Positions 1 through 7,672 of a stretch of 64,000 nt of DNA are shown here, piece after piece. Under the pieces are notes generated by a model, which ran no database searches, was not told the origin of the DNA, and saw only the letters and a list, made by a program, of their open reading frames with translations. How positions within the stretch are numbered: the stretch's first letter is position 1; each line of letters opens with the position of its first letter. Source of the stretch: G965247265 sp965247265 (GTDB taxonomy: Bacteria > Pseudomonadota > Gammaproteobacteria > UBA4575). The stretch is taken from positions 744,001 to 808,000 of the forward strand of contig OZ252002.1 in NCBI GenBank assembly GCA_965247265.1, given 5' to 3'. The position numbers were made by a program, and so were the translations under genes.

Positions 1-696
1 GATACCGAGAGAAATAACTTGCCAGCCATAAGATTTGGCAGCAACAGCTAAGCGTAATGCAGAAAGATCATGAATTTGACCGGTAGGAGATGCGCAAACA
101 ATTTTATAATCAGTTTCTAACATCGGTTCTTTTATAATTAAATTAGTTAAAAAACCACGTATTGTATGCATGGCAATCGAATAATGCGCATCACGTAATG
201 CGCCACGGCGACATTCATCTCTTACGTGTGCAAGTAATGGCCGTAGTAAATCCTCTAATAAAAATAAAACACCCAGTGATGTTGTTGCCTCATTTAAAGA
301 GAAATGCAGATCTTCATTGTTTAATCGAGTAATCGCATCCAAGCAGTCGTCAAAATGCTCCATGACCGAGCCCGTACTCGGGCGCTGCTGTATGGCACTT
401 ATTGGAAGTTGTGTAACGGCCGATGCATCAGTATCAACTAACTTGTGCAACTCTTTTATTGAAAGTCTGGCGACATCACCGATTCGTCTCCCCACAGATG
501 TTGCACGACGTAACAAAATTAGTTTTTCAACATCGTCATCGTTGTATAGCCTACGTCTGTTCGAAGCGCGGCTAGGCTTAATTGCGCTATAGCGTCTCTC
601 CCAAGCACGAATGACATCAGTGGTAAGGCCTGTACGACGTGATACAACTTGGATTGGATGCTGACGATGCGTTACTTTTGTCTGTTGCGTCGACAC
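1..696 (-). CDS. MerR-family regulator with B12-binding-type sensor domain (CarH/LitR-like), partial
   Basis: The frame is open on the minus strand and runs off the left edge, so the C-terminus is missing. The first 70 residues form a MerR-type winged helix-turn-helix (TGLTTDVIRAWERRY, then RRLYNDDDVEKLILLRRA). A helical region follows. Just before the edge GQIHDLSALRLA resembles the GExHxLG entry to the cobalamin-binding fold of CarH/LitR photoreceptor-repressors; the diagnostic DxHxxG would lie outside the window. The start is taken as GTG at 694-696, with an in-frame TTG at 718-720 as the alternative; no ATG is available. It is divergent from the alkB-like gene, so control of that gene is a reasonable inference. 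Family assignment is good; the ligand is not shown. Confidence 0.75.
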   Translation of the reverse strand, partial: MSTQQTKVTHRQHPIQVVSRRTGLTTDVIRAWERRYSAIKPSRASNRRRLYNDDDVEKLILLRRATSVGRRIGDVARLSIKELHKLVDTDASAVTQLPISAIQQRPSTGSVMEHFDDCLDAITRLNNEDLHFSLNEATTSLGVLFLLEDLLRPLLAHVRDECRRGALRDAHYSIAMHTIRGFLTNLIIKEPMLETDYKIVCASPTGQIHDLSALRLAVAAKSYGWQVISLGI

Positions 697-904
697 GTTA
701 ATCTGTCCTGGTTTTGTCAAGGTAATTGTACAATATATGTCTGCTCATTATAACATAATTACCATTATGTTTAACTATTGTATAAGACAAACGCGTGTCA
801 GTAATTTGCATATGTCTTTCTTCGTTTAGACAATAATGTTATATTTTCGGTCAGTGAAGTTTGTTTAATCTGGAAGTTTGTCATACGGACTTTAGGAGGC
901 CACG

Positions 905-2047
905 ATGGAGAAATTTTTAATTAACGCACGATATTTTTTAGCCCCGTTATTAATATTGTGTGCATTATTTGGGGTATTAGCAGGCGGACCATGGGTATGG
1001 ACCGGCGTGGCATTAATGGGGGTCGGGATTATTATCGACACACTGACGACTGGCCTAACACCTGGAGCGGGCTTTGATGACGAAGGCGAGACCTTTGGAT
1101 CAGTACCCTTATTAAACGGTACCATGTACGGCATGCTGGCGATCTTTATAGTGTTACAAATCGCCTTAGCGTGGCGCATATGGCAATACGTGAACGGTGT
1201 ACCGATGGGCGAGACCACGTTATTGGGCATGAGTGTTCAAGACGGCATCACCGGCACGCAACTGTTTGGTGCAGTGATGTCAACCGGCATTTTTGTAGGC
1301 ATTGGTATTATTTACGGTCATGAACTGGCACACACCAAAGGGTTTAGTTTTGTGATTGCACGTTGGATGATGGCATTAAGTGGCAAGGCCCATTTTTGCT
1401 ATGCGCATGTGTATAACCACCATCTTGAGCTTGGACATCAAGACGATCCGGCGACATGTCCACGCGGGCGCAGCCTGTATTTGCACTATCCGTTGTCCGG
1501 ATTTGGACAAAGCAAGTTTTTGTTCATGATGGAAAAGCAACGTTTAGAGCGCGTAGGGGTTCCGTTATTATCATGGCAGAATCGCTGGATACGCGGATAC
1601 TTCATGGCGTTACCGACCGTATTACTGTTTTGGTTTGTAGGCGGCTGGCTTGGCATATTATGTTTAGCCGGCGTATGGTTGATATCAAACTTTTTGCTCG
1701 AAACGCTTAATTATCTTGAGCACTACGGCTTGATACGCGAGAAGGGCCAACCGATTGATTATCGCCATAGCTGGGACAACAGTACGGCGTTCACCAGTTG
1801 GTTTTTTATCGAGATTGGACGTCAGGCGGATCACCATGATCGCGGCGAGACGCATTTTTGGGAGTTGGATGAAGTGGGCGCACCGAACTGCGGGCGCGGC
1901 TACTTCACCCTATATGCGTTATGCCTTTTGCCCCCCATTTGGCATCAGTACATGAAGAAGCAGTTGGGCAAATGGGACGAGGAGATGGCATCTGAAGGTG
2001 AGTTAAAGATCGCCAGTCAGATGAACAAGCAAGCGGGCTACGTATAA
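905..2047 (+). CDS. AlkB/XylM-type membrane non-heme diiron hydroxylase
   Basis: A 380-residue integral membrane hydroxylase of the fatty-acid-desaturase-like diiron superfamily, predicted to hydroxylate a terminal carbon of an alkane or an alkyl side chain using O2 and rubredoxin or ferredoxin electrons. Histidine boxes are visible: HELAH at 139-143, HVYNHH at 168-173, NYLEHYG at 269-275 and QADHH at 307-311. Several hydrophobic segments surround them (about 10-50, 70-95, 120-140, 235-265). The start has a perfect AGGAGG five bases upstream, and a strong terminator follows, so it is a single-gene unit. No rubredoxin or rubredoxin reductase gene is nearby. Codon use is clearly GC-richer than in the neighbours, suggesting transfer or high expression. 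AlkB versus XylM/p-cymene type cannot be separated by eye, so no symbol is given. Confidence 0.85.
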   Translation: MEKFLINARYFLAPLLILCALFGVLAGGPWVWTGVALMGVGIIIDTLTTGLTPGAGFDDEGETFGSVPLLNGTMYGMLAIFIVLQIALAWRIWQYVNGVPMGETTLLGMSVQDGITGTQLFGAVMSTGIFVGIGIIYGHELAHTKGFSFVIARWMMALSGKAHFCYAHVYNHHLELGHQDDPATCPRGRSLYLHYPLSGFGQSKFLFMMEKQRLERVGVPLLSWQNRWIRGYFMALPTVLLFWFVGGWLGILCLAGVWLISNFLLETLNYLEHYGLIREKGQPIDYRHSWDNSTAFTSWFFIEIGRQADHHDRGETHFWELDEVGAPNCGRGYFTLYALCLLPPIWHQYMKKQLGKWDEEMASEGELKIASQMNKQAGYV

Positions 2048-2065
2048 AGCTCATAGAATGAAAAC

Positions 2066-2107
2066 GGCCCTTACACCCTGCTGATCAGGGGTAAGGGCCT
2101 TTTTTTG
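2066..2107 (+). terminator. Rho-independent terminator after the hydroxylase gene
   Basis: A long GC-rich stem (GGCCCTTAC... pairing with ...GTAAGGGCC) around a short loop is followed by a run of seven or more T. It starts 18 bases after the stop codon of the alkB-like gene. Confidence 0.9.
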
Positions 2108-2184
2108 GTTAAAAAAAACTATAAAATTTTGTTAAAAAGCGATCAGACAGATCTTTACTTGGGATCCAGCAAGTTTCGCGTTTA

Positions 2185-2607
2185 TCAAAAATAACGATAA
2201 CGTCTTTTTCCTATCCAATCATAAATCATGTCCCTAAAAGGTCGTGGAACAATTAAAAATACAGATAATAAAGGCCACAGCCTATCAAGTTGTTTTGAAA
2301 TTAATAGTGCAGCAGTAGATTTACGATAAACATGATTATTCTCAATTAACAGCATTGATCCAAGCGGTATGTCATTGTCTGGTTTGAAATTTAGTAAGTC
2401 AGCTGCGACTTGTGATTGTAAGGGTGCAAAACAAAACTTATGTTTTCTATCTCGTTTAATGACAAATTGAACTACTCCTGTACACAAATTGCATACACCA
2501 TCAAAGAGTATGATCGGACCGTGATGTTCAGCAACTGATGTCACGTCTGAATTTCCGGTTTTTGGGCCGTTCAAAAGGCTGGTGTAAAGGAATAATCCAA
2601 TCTGCAT
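2185..2607 (-). CDS. DCC-family (DUF393) thiol-disulfide oxidoreductase-like protein
   Basis: The hallmark of this small thioredoxin-like family, ILFDGVCNLC, is at residues 32-41 and supplies the Asp and the CxxC pair. The tail (FRDMIYDWIGKRRYRYF) is also typical. The product is about 110-140 residues, the normal family size. The ATG at 2605-2607 would make it overlap the upstream HTTM gene by about 80 bases; a GTG at 2542-2544 would give a start just before the conserved domain and is also plausible. DCC genes often sit beside HTTM/vitamin K carboxylase-like genes, as here. Its redox substrate is unknown. Confidence 0.8.
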   Translation of the reverse strand: MQIGLFLYTSLLNGPKTGNSDVTSVAEHHGPIILFDGVCNLCTGVVQFVIKRDRKHKFCFAPLQSQVAADLLNFKPDNDIPLGSMLLIENNHVYRKSTAALLISKQLDRLWPLLSVFLIVPRPFRDMIYDWIGKRRYRYF

Positions 2608-3094
2608 GTTTTAGGTTGCAATTAACTTTAGTTAAATCTCGATTTGGATCAATTAACAATTGTGCGTGTCGGCCATTTAGTGAAGAACATACATATGAAT
2701 ATACTTCTAAGTTTTCAGTATGAACATTCTTGCTCCAAGTTTCTGCAATATAATGTGCAAACTGAAGAATCATATCAGGGTGGTTGACCATTTTACGCGC
2801 TTGATGGCGCAGTAAAAATTTCTCGGGATAAATGATCCATTCTTTGCCACTTTTAGGATCACGAACAAAAAACTCAGCTTTTGATTCTTTATCACGTAAT
2901 TTCATTTGCCAAGCAAAACGATGACCTTCCTCGGTCCAGCTAGGGTTTCCGGGGTATAGCAAATGACGCAGAGGAAATAAAATGTGGAATCCTAACCAGA
3001 TGAAAATAAATACCAAGAAAATCCATCGAATCCAAGACGAAGGTAATGTCGAATCCGTATTATCTTGCAATGCAAGCGTATTATCACTAGCCAT
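2528..3094 (-). CDS. C-terminal part of a vitamin K gamma-carboxylase-like (HTTM) protein
   Basis: 188 residues. After a membrane segment (about 22-42) comes the sequence that normally follows the HTTM domain inside one polypeptide: FPLRHLLYPGNPSWTEEG, then a soluble domain with KLRDKESKAEFFVRDP. Its ATG lies inside the end of the preceding HTTM frame (ATGGCTAG, 8-base overlap), so the two could be translationally coupled. They could equally be one gene split by a single-base shift in the linker. The biochemical role of bacterial HTTM proteins is largely unknown. Confidence 0.7.
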   Translation of the reverse strand: MASDNTLALQDNTDSTLPSSWIRWIFLVFIFIWLGFHILFPLRHLLYPGNPSWTEEGHRFAWQMKLRDKESKAEFFVRDPKSGKEWIIYPEKFLLRHQARKMVNHPDMILQFAHYIAETWSKNVHTENLEVYSYVCSSLNGRHAQLLIDPNRDLTKVNCNLKHADWIIPLHQPFERPKNRKFRRDISC

Positions 3095-3992
3095 CAGTTA
3101 CTCTCACTACACCACGTTGCAATATGGGATTAAAGCAATTGGAACCTTTTTGGCATAACTGCTTTGGCCAATCAGGGTCAAAGAAAACGAAAGTTGCGGC
3201 AAAAGTAAGCCATGGGAAAATACCAATATTAAATAAAAAATGATTCATGAGATGAAATGAGCAATATAGAATCATTACTGCTAAGCGTGTGCGTTTATAT
3301 AACAATAAGGGTGCGCCGATAACATGCAGTAATATCACTCCATACGCACCCATTGCTACCATCCAATCTTGATTAAAATAGGGTCCGATAATGGCCCAGT
3401 GATCATTACGTGATAACCACATACCTAGTGGTTCGAGTCTGAGCCAGTCAGGATTGATTTTTACAATTCCGGCATATAACAAAATAATTTCAAACTGAAC
3501 CCTAAACAACCAAACACTCCACATTGGAATTAAAGCGCTCTTTATTTTTGGCCAAATTAATGCATCAATCGAAAATGTTCGGTGTGCAGGAATTAATATC
3601 ATTAAAAACGAAACGATAATCACTAAATAAAAGTGATTAAGGTATCGTGCTTGTTCCAATAAAAAGAAATAACTGAATGCAAAAAAGAAAAGTACTGTTG
3701 CAATTCGGTAAAATAAGCCGATAGTAATCATAAGTGATAGCACACCAAGCAAGGCAAAATGCCAGTACATACCACCACCTGCCCAGGGCTCTACCCAACC
3801 GAATCCGTAATATTTAAACAGGAATTTGGGTACCAAAAAGTAGCGTTCAATCCAGCCATTATCAAAGTAACGCCAAACATCGACCATCATGATGACACCA
3901 AAACAAATTCGAAAAACAACCAGGGAGGAACTATCTACCTGCTTATACAAGTAATTGAAAATCCGAGTTTGATTAAACAAAGCTTTAGTCAT
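3087..3992 (-). CDS. HTTM domain protein (vitamin K-dependent gamma-carboxylase-like), N-terminal part
   Basis: 301 residues, mostly transmembrane, with the HTTM signature regions: FRICFGVIMMVDVWRYF near residue 30, ARYLNHFYLVIIVSFLM near 115 and a long aromatic-rich set of helices up to FFDPDWP near residue 275. Human gamma-carboxylase and its bacterial relatives continue directly into the region found here in the next frame (2528-3094). The start at 3990-3992 has no strong ribosome site but fits the family. Together with the C-terminal frame and the DCC gene it forms one minus-strand unit. Confidence 0.75.
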   Translation of the reverse strand: MTKALFNQTRIFNYLYKQVDSSSLVVFRICFGVIMMVDVWRYFDNGWIERYFLVPKFLFKYYGFGWVEPWAGGGMYWHFALLGVLSLMITIGLFYRIATVLFFFAFSYFFLLEQARYLNHFYLVIIVSFLMILIPAHRTFSIDALIWPKIKSALIPMWSVWLFRVQFEIILLYAGIVKINPDWLRLEPLGMWLSRNDHWAIIGPYFNQDWMVAMGAYGVILLHVIGAPLLLYKRTRLAVMILYCSFHLMNHFLFNIGIFPWLTFAATFVFFDPDWPKQLCQKGSNCFNPILQRGVVRVTDG

Positions 3993-4039
3993 TGAGGCTG
4001 ATATGAATTTTCGAAATAAACATTGCCACTTGTGAAAAC

Positions 4040-4060
4040 TTACTAATATTCAATTAGTAA
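4040..4060. repeat. Short inverted repeat in the intergenic region
   Basis: TTACTAAT and ATTAGTAA form a perfect 8-base inverted repeat around a 5-base loop, in the 238-base gap between the divergent HTTM gene and the gene at 4231. It could be an operator; nothing else is recognisable in this gap. Confidence 0.35.
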
Positions 4061-4230
4061 ATTAAAAATACATACATTCGGACAGTGCAATGTATAGGAC
4101 GATGTGATTCAATTTGAAGCGATTGATGGCCAAAGTTGCATCAAAACAAGATAAAGTCTAAATCAAGAGAAGTAAATTTCGGTAAGTAACTGATTTCAAG
4201 TCTATGAGAATATTTAAAAAATAATTAAAA

Positions 4231-4941
4231 ATGGTAGAAAAATTTGATCCCACAAAGCAGTCACTCCCTGATGCAGTAACTTCACTACATTCTTCTGAAG
4301 AAAATGTATGGATTGAAAGTGAATTAATAAAAAAACGACAACAATTAAAAGACTTATCAGGTCAATCTAGTAATCTGGAACGAGCTAAAATCGAGTTGGA
4401 CATTTCTGAATTATTAATAGGCTTGAATAAGCATCATGAAGCTTGGGAAAGTGCTCGCCCACTCATAGAGTTATTCATTGCAGAACAGGAATTTGAGTGT
4501 GCAGTAAAAGCTTGTCGTGTGTTGTATCAAGCAGACCAAGCGCTATCAATTGTTGCTCTGGCACAAGGGTGTTGGCTTGCAGTGACCTATCCAATCGATC
4601 CGGCATTATCTATTGAGATGCTGCATAACATTGTAGATGAAACACCTGATCAATCTGATGGTGCAGCCGTAGCTGCAATGACAGCCCATTACATTGCCGA
4701 TATGCGCGGCAATAAGGAGCGAAATAATCTAACATTCTTAACAAAGAAAATTTTAGCAAAGGTTGCCAAGCGTCATCGCAACATTGAAGATGAGGAATCA
4801 ATTAAAATTTGGATTGAGATTTTAGAGCTCAATGACACCGATAAATTATTTGTGCGTTTAGCTAAAATAATTGATGTATTAGTCACCAATAACTGGTGGT
4901 TTGATCGGGACCAATTACGTTCCCAATTACCTGTTAATTAA
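4231..4941 (+). CDS. Conserved-looking hypothetical protein, helical (TPR-like)
   Basis: 236 residues, no signal peptide and no membrane segment. The sequence is rich in Ala/Leu helical pairs (HHEAWESARPLIELFI, FECAVKACRVLYQADQAL, DGAAVAAMTAHYIADM), which looks like an alpha-solenoid or TPR-like fold, and it ends with an aromatic motif NNWWFDRDQLRSQL. I do not recognise a named family. It stands alone between the HTTM unit and the pilin cluster. Coding is supported by length, codon use and the clean frame. Confidence 0.6.
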   Translation: MVEKFDPTKQSLPDAVTSLHSSEENVWIESELIKKRQQLKDLSGQSSNLERAKIELDISELLIGLNKHHEAWESARPLIELFIAEQEFECAVKACRVLYQADQALSIVALAQGCWLAVTYPIDPALSIEMLHNIVDETPDQSDGAAVAAMTAHYIADMRGNKERNNLTFLTKKILAKVAKRHRNIEDEESIKIWIEILELNDTDKLFVRLAKIIDVLVTNNWWFDRDQLRSQLPVN

Positions 4942-5108
4942 GGCAAAAACCACACACTGTGAGGTGTGTCACAGCAGCCTCATCCACTAGTCACTGATTA
5001 CCTTCCATTAATGCATATTCGATGCATTTTTAAAGAAAAGTTGTAGCTATATCTCAGTTATGGGGGCGCTGCTTATATAGAGTGTCCCCACTAGAGAGTT
5101 GGACTTTT

Positions 5109-5693
5109 ATGGAGAGGGTGGTGACAGCATCAACACAATATGCTGGATTCACCATTATCGAATTGATGGTTGTCGTTGTGTTAGTGGCAATCTTTTTGGT
5201 AGTGGGTGTACCCGGTTTTCAAAGCTTAGTCGCAGACAATCGCTTAGCAACGCAAGCGAATCGCCTTGTCACGTCTATGCAATTGGCGCGCTCCGAAGCA
5301 ATCAAATTAAGAACGCCCGTTGTCGTTTGCAGATCTACGAATCAAACAAATTGTTCCAACAATGGCGCACAAACATGGGAAACCGGTTGGATAGTTTTTG
5401 TAGACGATGACCAAGATGGTGTCGCAGAAGCGACAGATGGGAATGGCCAAGCGGATGCAGGCGAGCGCATTGTAAAAACACAAGATGTATTAATGGCGAG
5501 CAATACATTACGAGGATCGGCACCGATTAATAATTCAATCAGTTATCAACCTACGGGCATGCAAAATACCGCAGGTGGCACATTTAGGTTATGTGATGGC
5601 AGCAACCCTAATGTAAATCAAGGTAGACAAGTAATCGTTTCAGGGACAGGTCGCGTACAAACAATTAAGGGCGGTGTTGCAAGTTGTCCTTAA
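5109..5693 (+). CDS. fimT: Type IV pilus minor pseudopilin, FimT/GspH family
   Basis: First gene of a minor pilin cluster. The prepilin peptidase site and hydrophobic helix are clear: AGFTIIELMVVVVL, with cleavage after Gly and Glu at +5. A GspH/FimT C-terminal domain ends in GRQVIVSGTGRVQT. I prefer the ATG at 5109 because it gives a normal short leader and follows a GAGAG sequence; an in-frame ATG at 5082 would add nine residues. Product: an inner-membrane-anchored pseudopilin that primes pilus assembly. Confidence 0.85.
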   Translation: MERVVTASTQYAGFTIIELMVVVVLVAIFLVVGVPGFQSLVADNRLATQANRLVTSMQLARSEAIKLRTPVVVCRSTNQTNCSNNGAQTWETGWIVFVDDDQDGVAEATDGNGQADAGERIVKTQDVLMASNTLRGSAPINNSISYQPTGMQNTAGGTFRLCDGSNPNVNQGRQVIVSGTGRVQTIKGGVASCP

Positions 5694-5705
5694 ATAAAAT
5701 GTGTT

Positions 5706-6329
5706 ATGAATATGAAAAATTATAAATACAATTTAAGCAGAGGTAAAAACAACGTGCATTGCTATGCACGCCGTATGTTGGGTCTGTCTTTAATTGAAAT
5801 ATTAGTCACAGTTGTTGTCTTGTCTGTGGGCCTATTAGGTATTGCTGGTATGCAAGCCTTTGGCATGCGCTTTAATCATGACTCTTATGTGCGTAGCCAA
5901 GCCACCATATTAGCCAATGAACTCATCGAGAGAATGCATGCAAATCCTGATGCAGTTTCAAATGACGATTATGTGACAGCATTAAATGCCTTAAATTGCA
6001 CAAATGCAAATGACCCAATTGTCAGTGCAGCTCCAGCATGCACTGGAACAGTTGCAGGTGGTGATACCTGTGATATCACACAACTTGCTGCACTTGATGT
6101 TTTTCGAATGGCATGTGGCCAGTTTATGAATCCGCCAAATGCATTAGTCGGTGGTGCTAGTAATTTATTACCCAATGGAGCTTTGACAATTGCATGTGTT
6201 GATAATGACAACACAGACGGCAACCCCTGCACCGGAGATAACGATAGAGTAATCACTGTCTTGTGGACGGATCCGGACAATCGTGGTGTTGGTATATTGC
6301 AAGTTCAAATTAACGCAAGAGTGCTATAA
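5706..6329 (+). CDS. pilV: Type IV pilus minor pilin PilV
   Basis: 207 residues with a long leader and then LGLSLIEILVTVVVLSVGLL, the PilV-type class III signal and helix, followed by QAFGMRFNHDSYVRSQATIL and ELIERMHANPD, typical of PilV. Cysteine-rich C-terminal half. It lies 12 bases after fimT and 5 bases before pilW, so it is cotranscribed. It joins the minor pilin complex that nucleates pili together with PilW, PilX, FimT/FimU and PilY1. Confidence 0.85.
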   Translation: MNMKNYKYNLSRGKNNVHCYARRMLGLSLIEILVTVVVLSVGLLGIAGMQAFGMRFNHDSYVRSQATILANELIERMHANPDAVSNDDYVTALNALNCTNANDPIVSAAPACTGTVAGGDTCDITQLAALDVFRMACGQFMNPPNALVGGASNLLPNGALTIACVDNDNTDGNPCTGDNDRVITVLWTDPDNRGVGILQVQINARVL

Positions 6330-6334
6330 ACGCT

Positions 6335-7100
6335 ATGAAGTACATATTAAAAGATGAATTGGGATTGTCACTGGTTGAGTTAATGGTTGCATTAACACTA
6401 TCACTTGTTGTCATGTTAGTGACAACAAGTATCTATATAAGTAATAAAAGCACGTATCGTTTTTTAGATCAATACAGCTTGTTGCAAGAAAATGGCCGTT
6501 TTGCAATGTTTTATTTACGTGAGAATATTTTGAAATCAGGTTTTTTCAAATGAAGCCAACATTACACCTTTCCCAACGGTTCCTACAGAAAACACATATG
6601 CGAATGGAAGTGATGATATCACTATCAGTTTTAGAGCTGATCTTGATTGTTTAGGTAATGTACCTACGGGTGCAGCAGGGCTAAGACTTTCTACCAATAC
6701 TTTTTCAATTAATGGAACTGACTTGCAATGTGATGGAAGTGGTTTAGTTGGTGCTGCTGCTGTAGGCGCAGGTCAGTTGGTAGGAGGTATTCAAAACATG
6801 CAAATTGAATATGGTGTAGACACAGACTTAGGTAGAGATGGCGTTGCAAATACTTATGTAACTTCGGCGCAAATAGAAGCAGGTGTAATGCCGGGCGGTA
6901 ACCCAGATTGGAATCGTGTGGTTTCAGTTCGGGTAGCCTTACTTTTGCAAGGTGCTGCAAATGTACTCGATACCCCATCAAATGTTGACTATAACATGTT
7001 AGGTCAGCGAACAAATTTTAATGACCGCACTCCAAGACGTGTGTTTACAACAACTATTCCGTTAAGAAACAGGGATGTCACTGTAGGAAATAATTTATAG
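6335..7100 (+). pseudogene. pilW: Type IV pilus minor pilin PilW, frameshifted
   Basis: The N-terminal frame (6335-6553) carries the prepilin signal LGLSLVELMVALTLSLVVML and the start of the PilW domain up to ENILKSGFFK, then stops. The rest of PilW continues in another frame from about 6546 (SNEANITPFPTVPT ... IQNMQIEYGVDTDLG ... FTTTIPLRNRD) to 7100. Removing one T from the T6 tract at 6541-6546 restores one frame. Either a recent frameshift or a homopolymer sequencing error. Neighbouring pilV and pilX are intact. Confidence 0.85.
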
Positions 7101-7110
7101 AGAGGTCGGA

Positions 7111-7620
7111 ATGATGAGTATGCAAACTAAACAACAAGGATTTGTATTAGTAATCAGATTACTAATGTTGGTGGTAATAACTATTGTAGGTGTGACGGCG
7201 ATGAGTTCTACCGTAATGAATGAACGCATGACCGCAAACAGTCAGTTCCAAACAATCAGTTTTCAAGCTGCAGAATCTGCCATTAATGATACTTATAACT
7301 TGGGTGGAGTGACACCATCAGTTCCCGCATACCCAAATGGTGTGGTGAATAATAATAATTACGACGTTGTCTTAGAAAAAAATGGTTCAACGATTGGCGT
7401 GGTTGCATCTTCTAATGTTCAATCTTGTGGTGAGAATGTAGCCAGTGAGACCGAATACCCAAATGGTATTAAACCTGGACAAATGGAATTTATATTTGAT
7501 GTACATGGCACCGGCCAAGTTGGTTTAGGTACTCAAGATCTGCATCAGCAACGCGGTGGATATTTACTAAATTCTGCATCAACAGATTTTGATACCGCTG
7601 TTTGTACACAGGTTCAATAG
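7111..7620 (+). CDS. pilX: Type IV pilus assembly protein PilX
   Basis: 169 residues. The N-terminus KQQGFVLVIRLLMLVVITIVG and the following MSSTVMNERMTANSQFQTISF match the PilX N-terminal domain (hydrophobic helix without the usual Glu+5, then the conserved ER-A-N region). The PilX family is poorly conserved further on. It lies 10 bases after pilW and 52 bases before pilY1, in the usual order. Confidence 0.8.
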   Translation: MMSMQTKQQGFVLVIRLLMLVVITIVGVTAMSSTVMNERMTANSQFQTISFQAAESAINDTYNLGGVTPSVPAYPNGVVNNNNYDVVLEKNGSTIGVVASSNVQSCGENVASETEYPNGIKPGQMEFIFDVHGTGQVGLGTQDLHQQRGGYLLNSASTDFDTAVCTQVQ

Positions 7621-7672
7621 AAAACTTATGTAAGGAAACAAAAGTTTATATTTTTAAAAGAGAGTTGGAATT

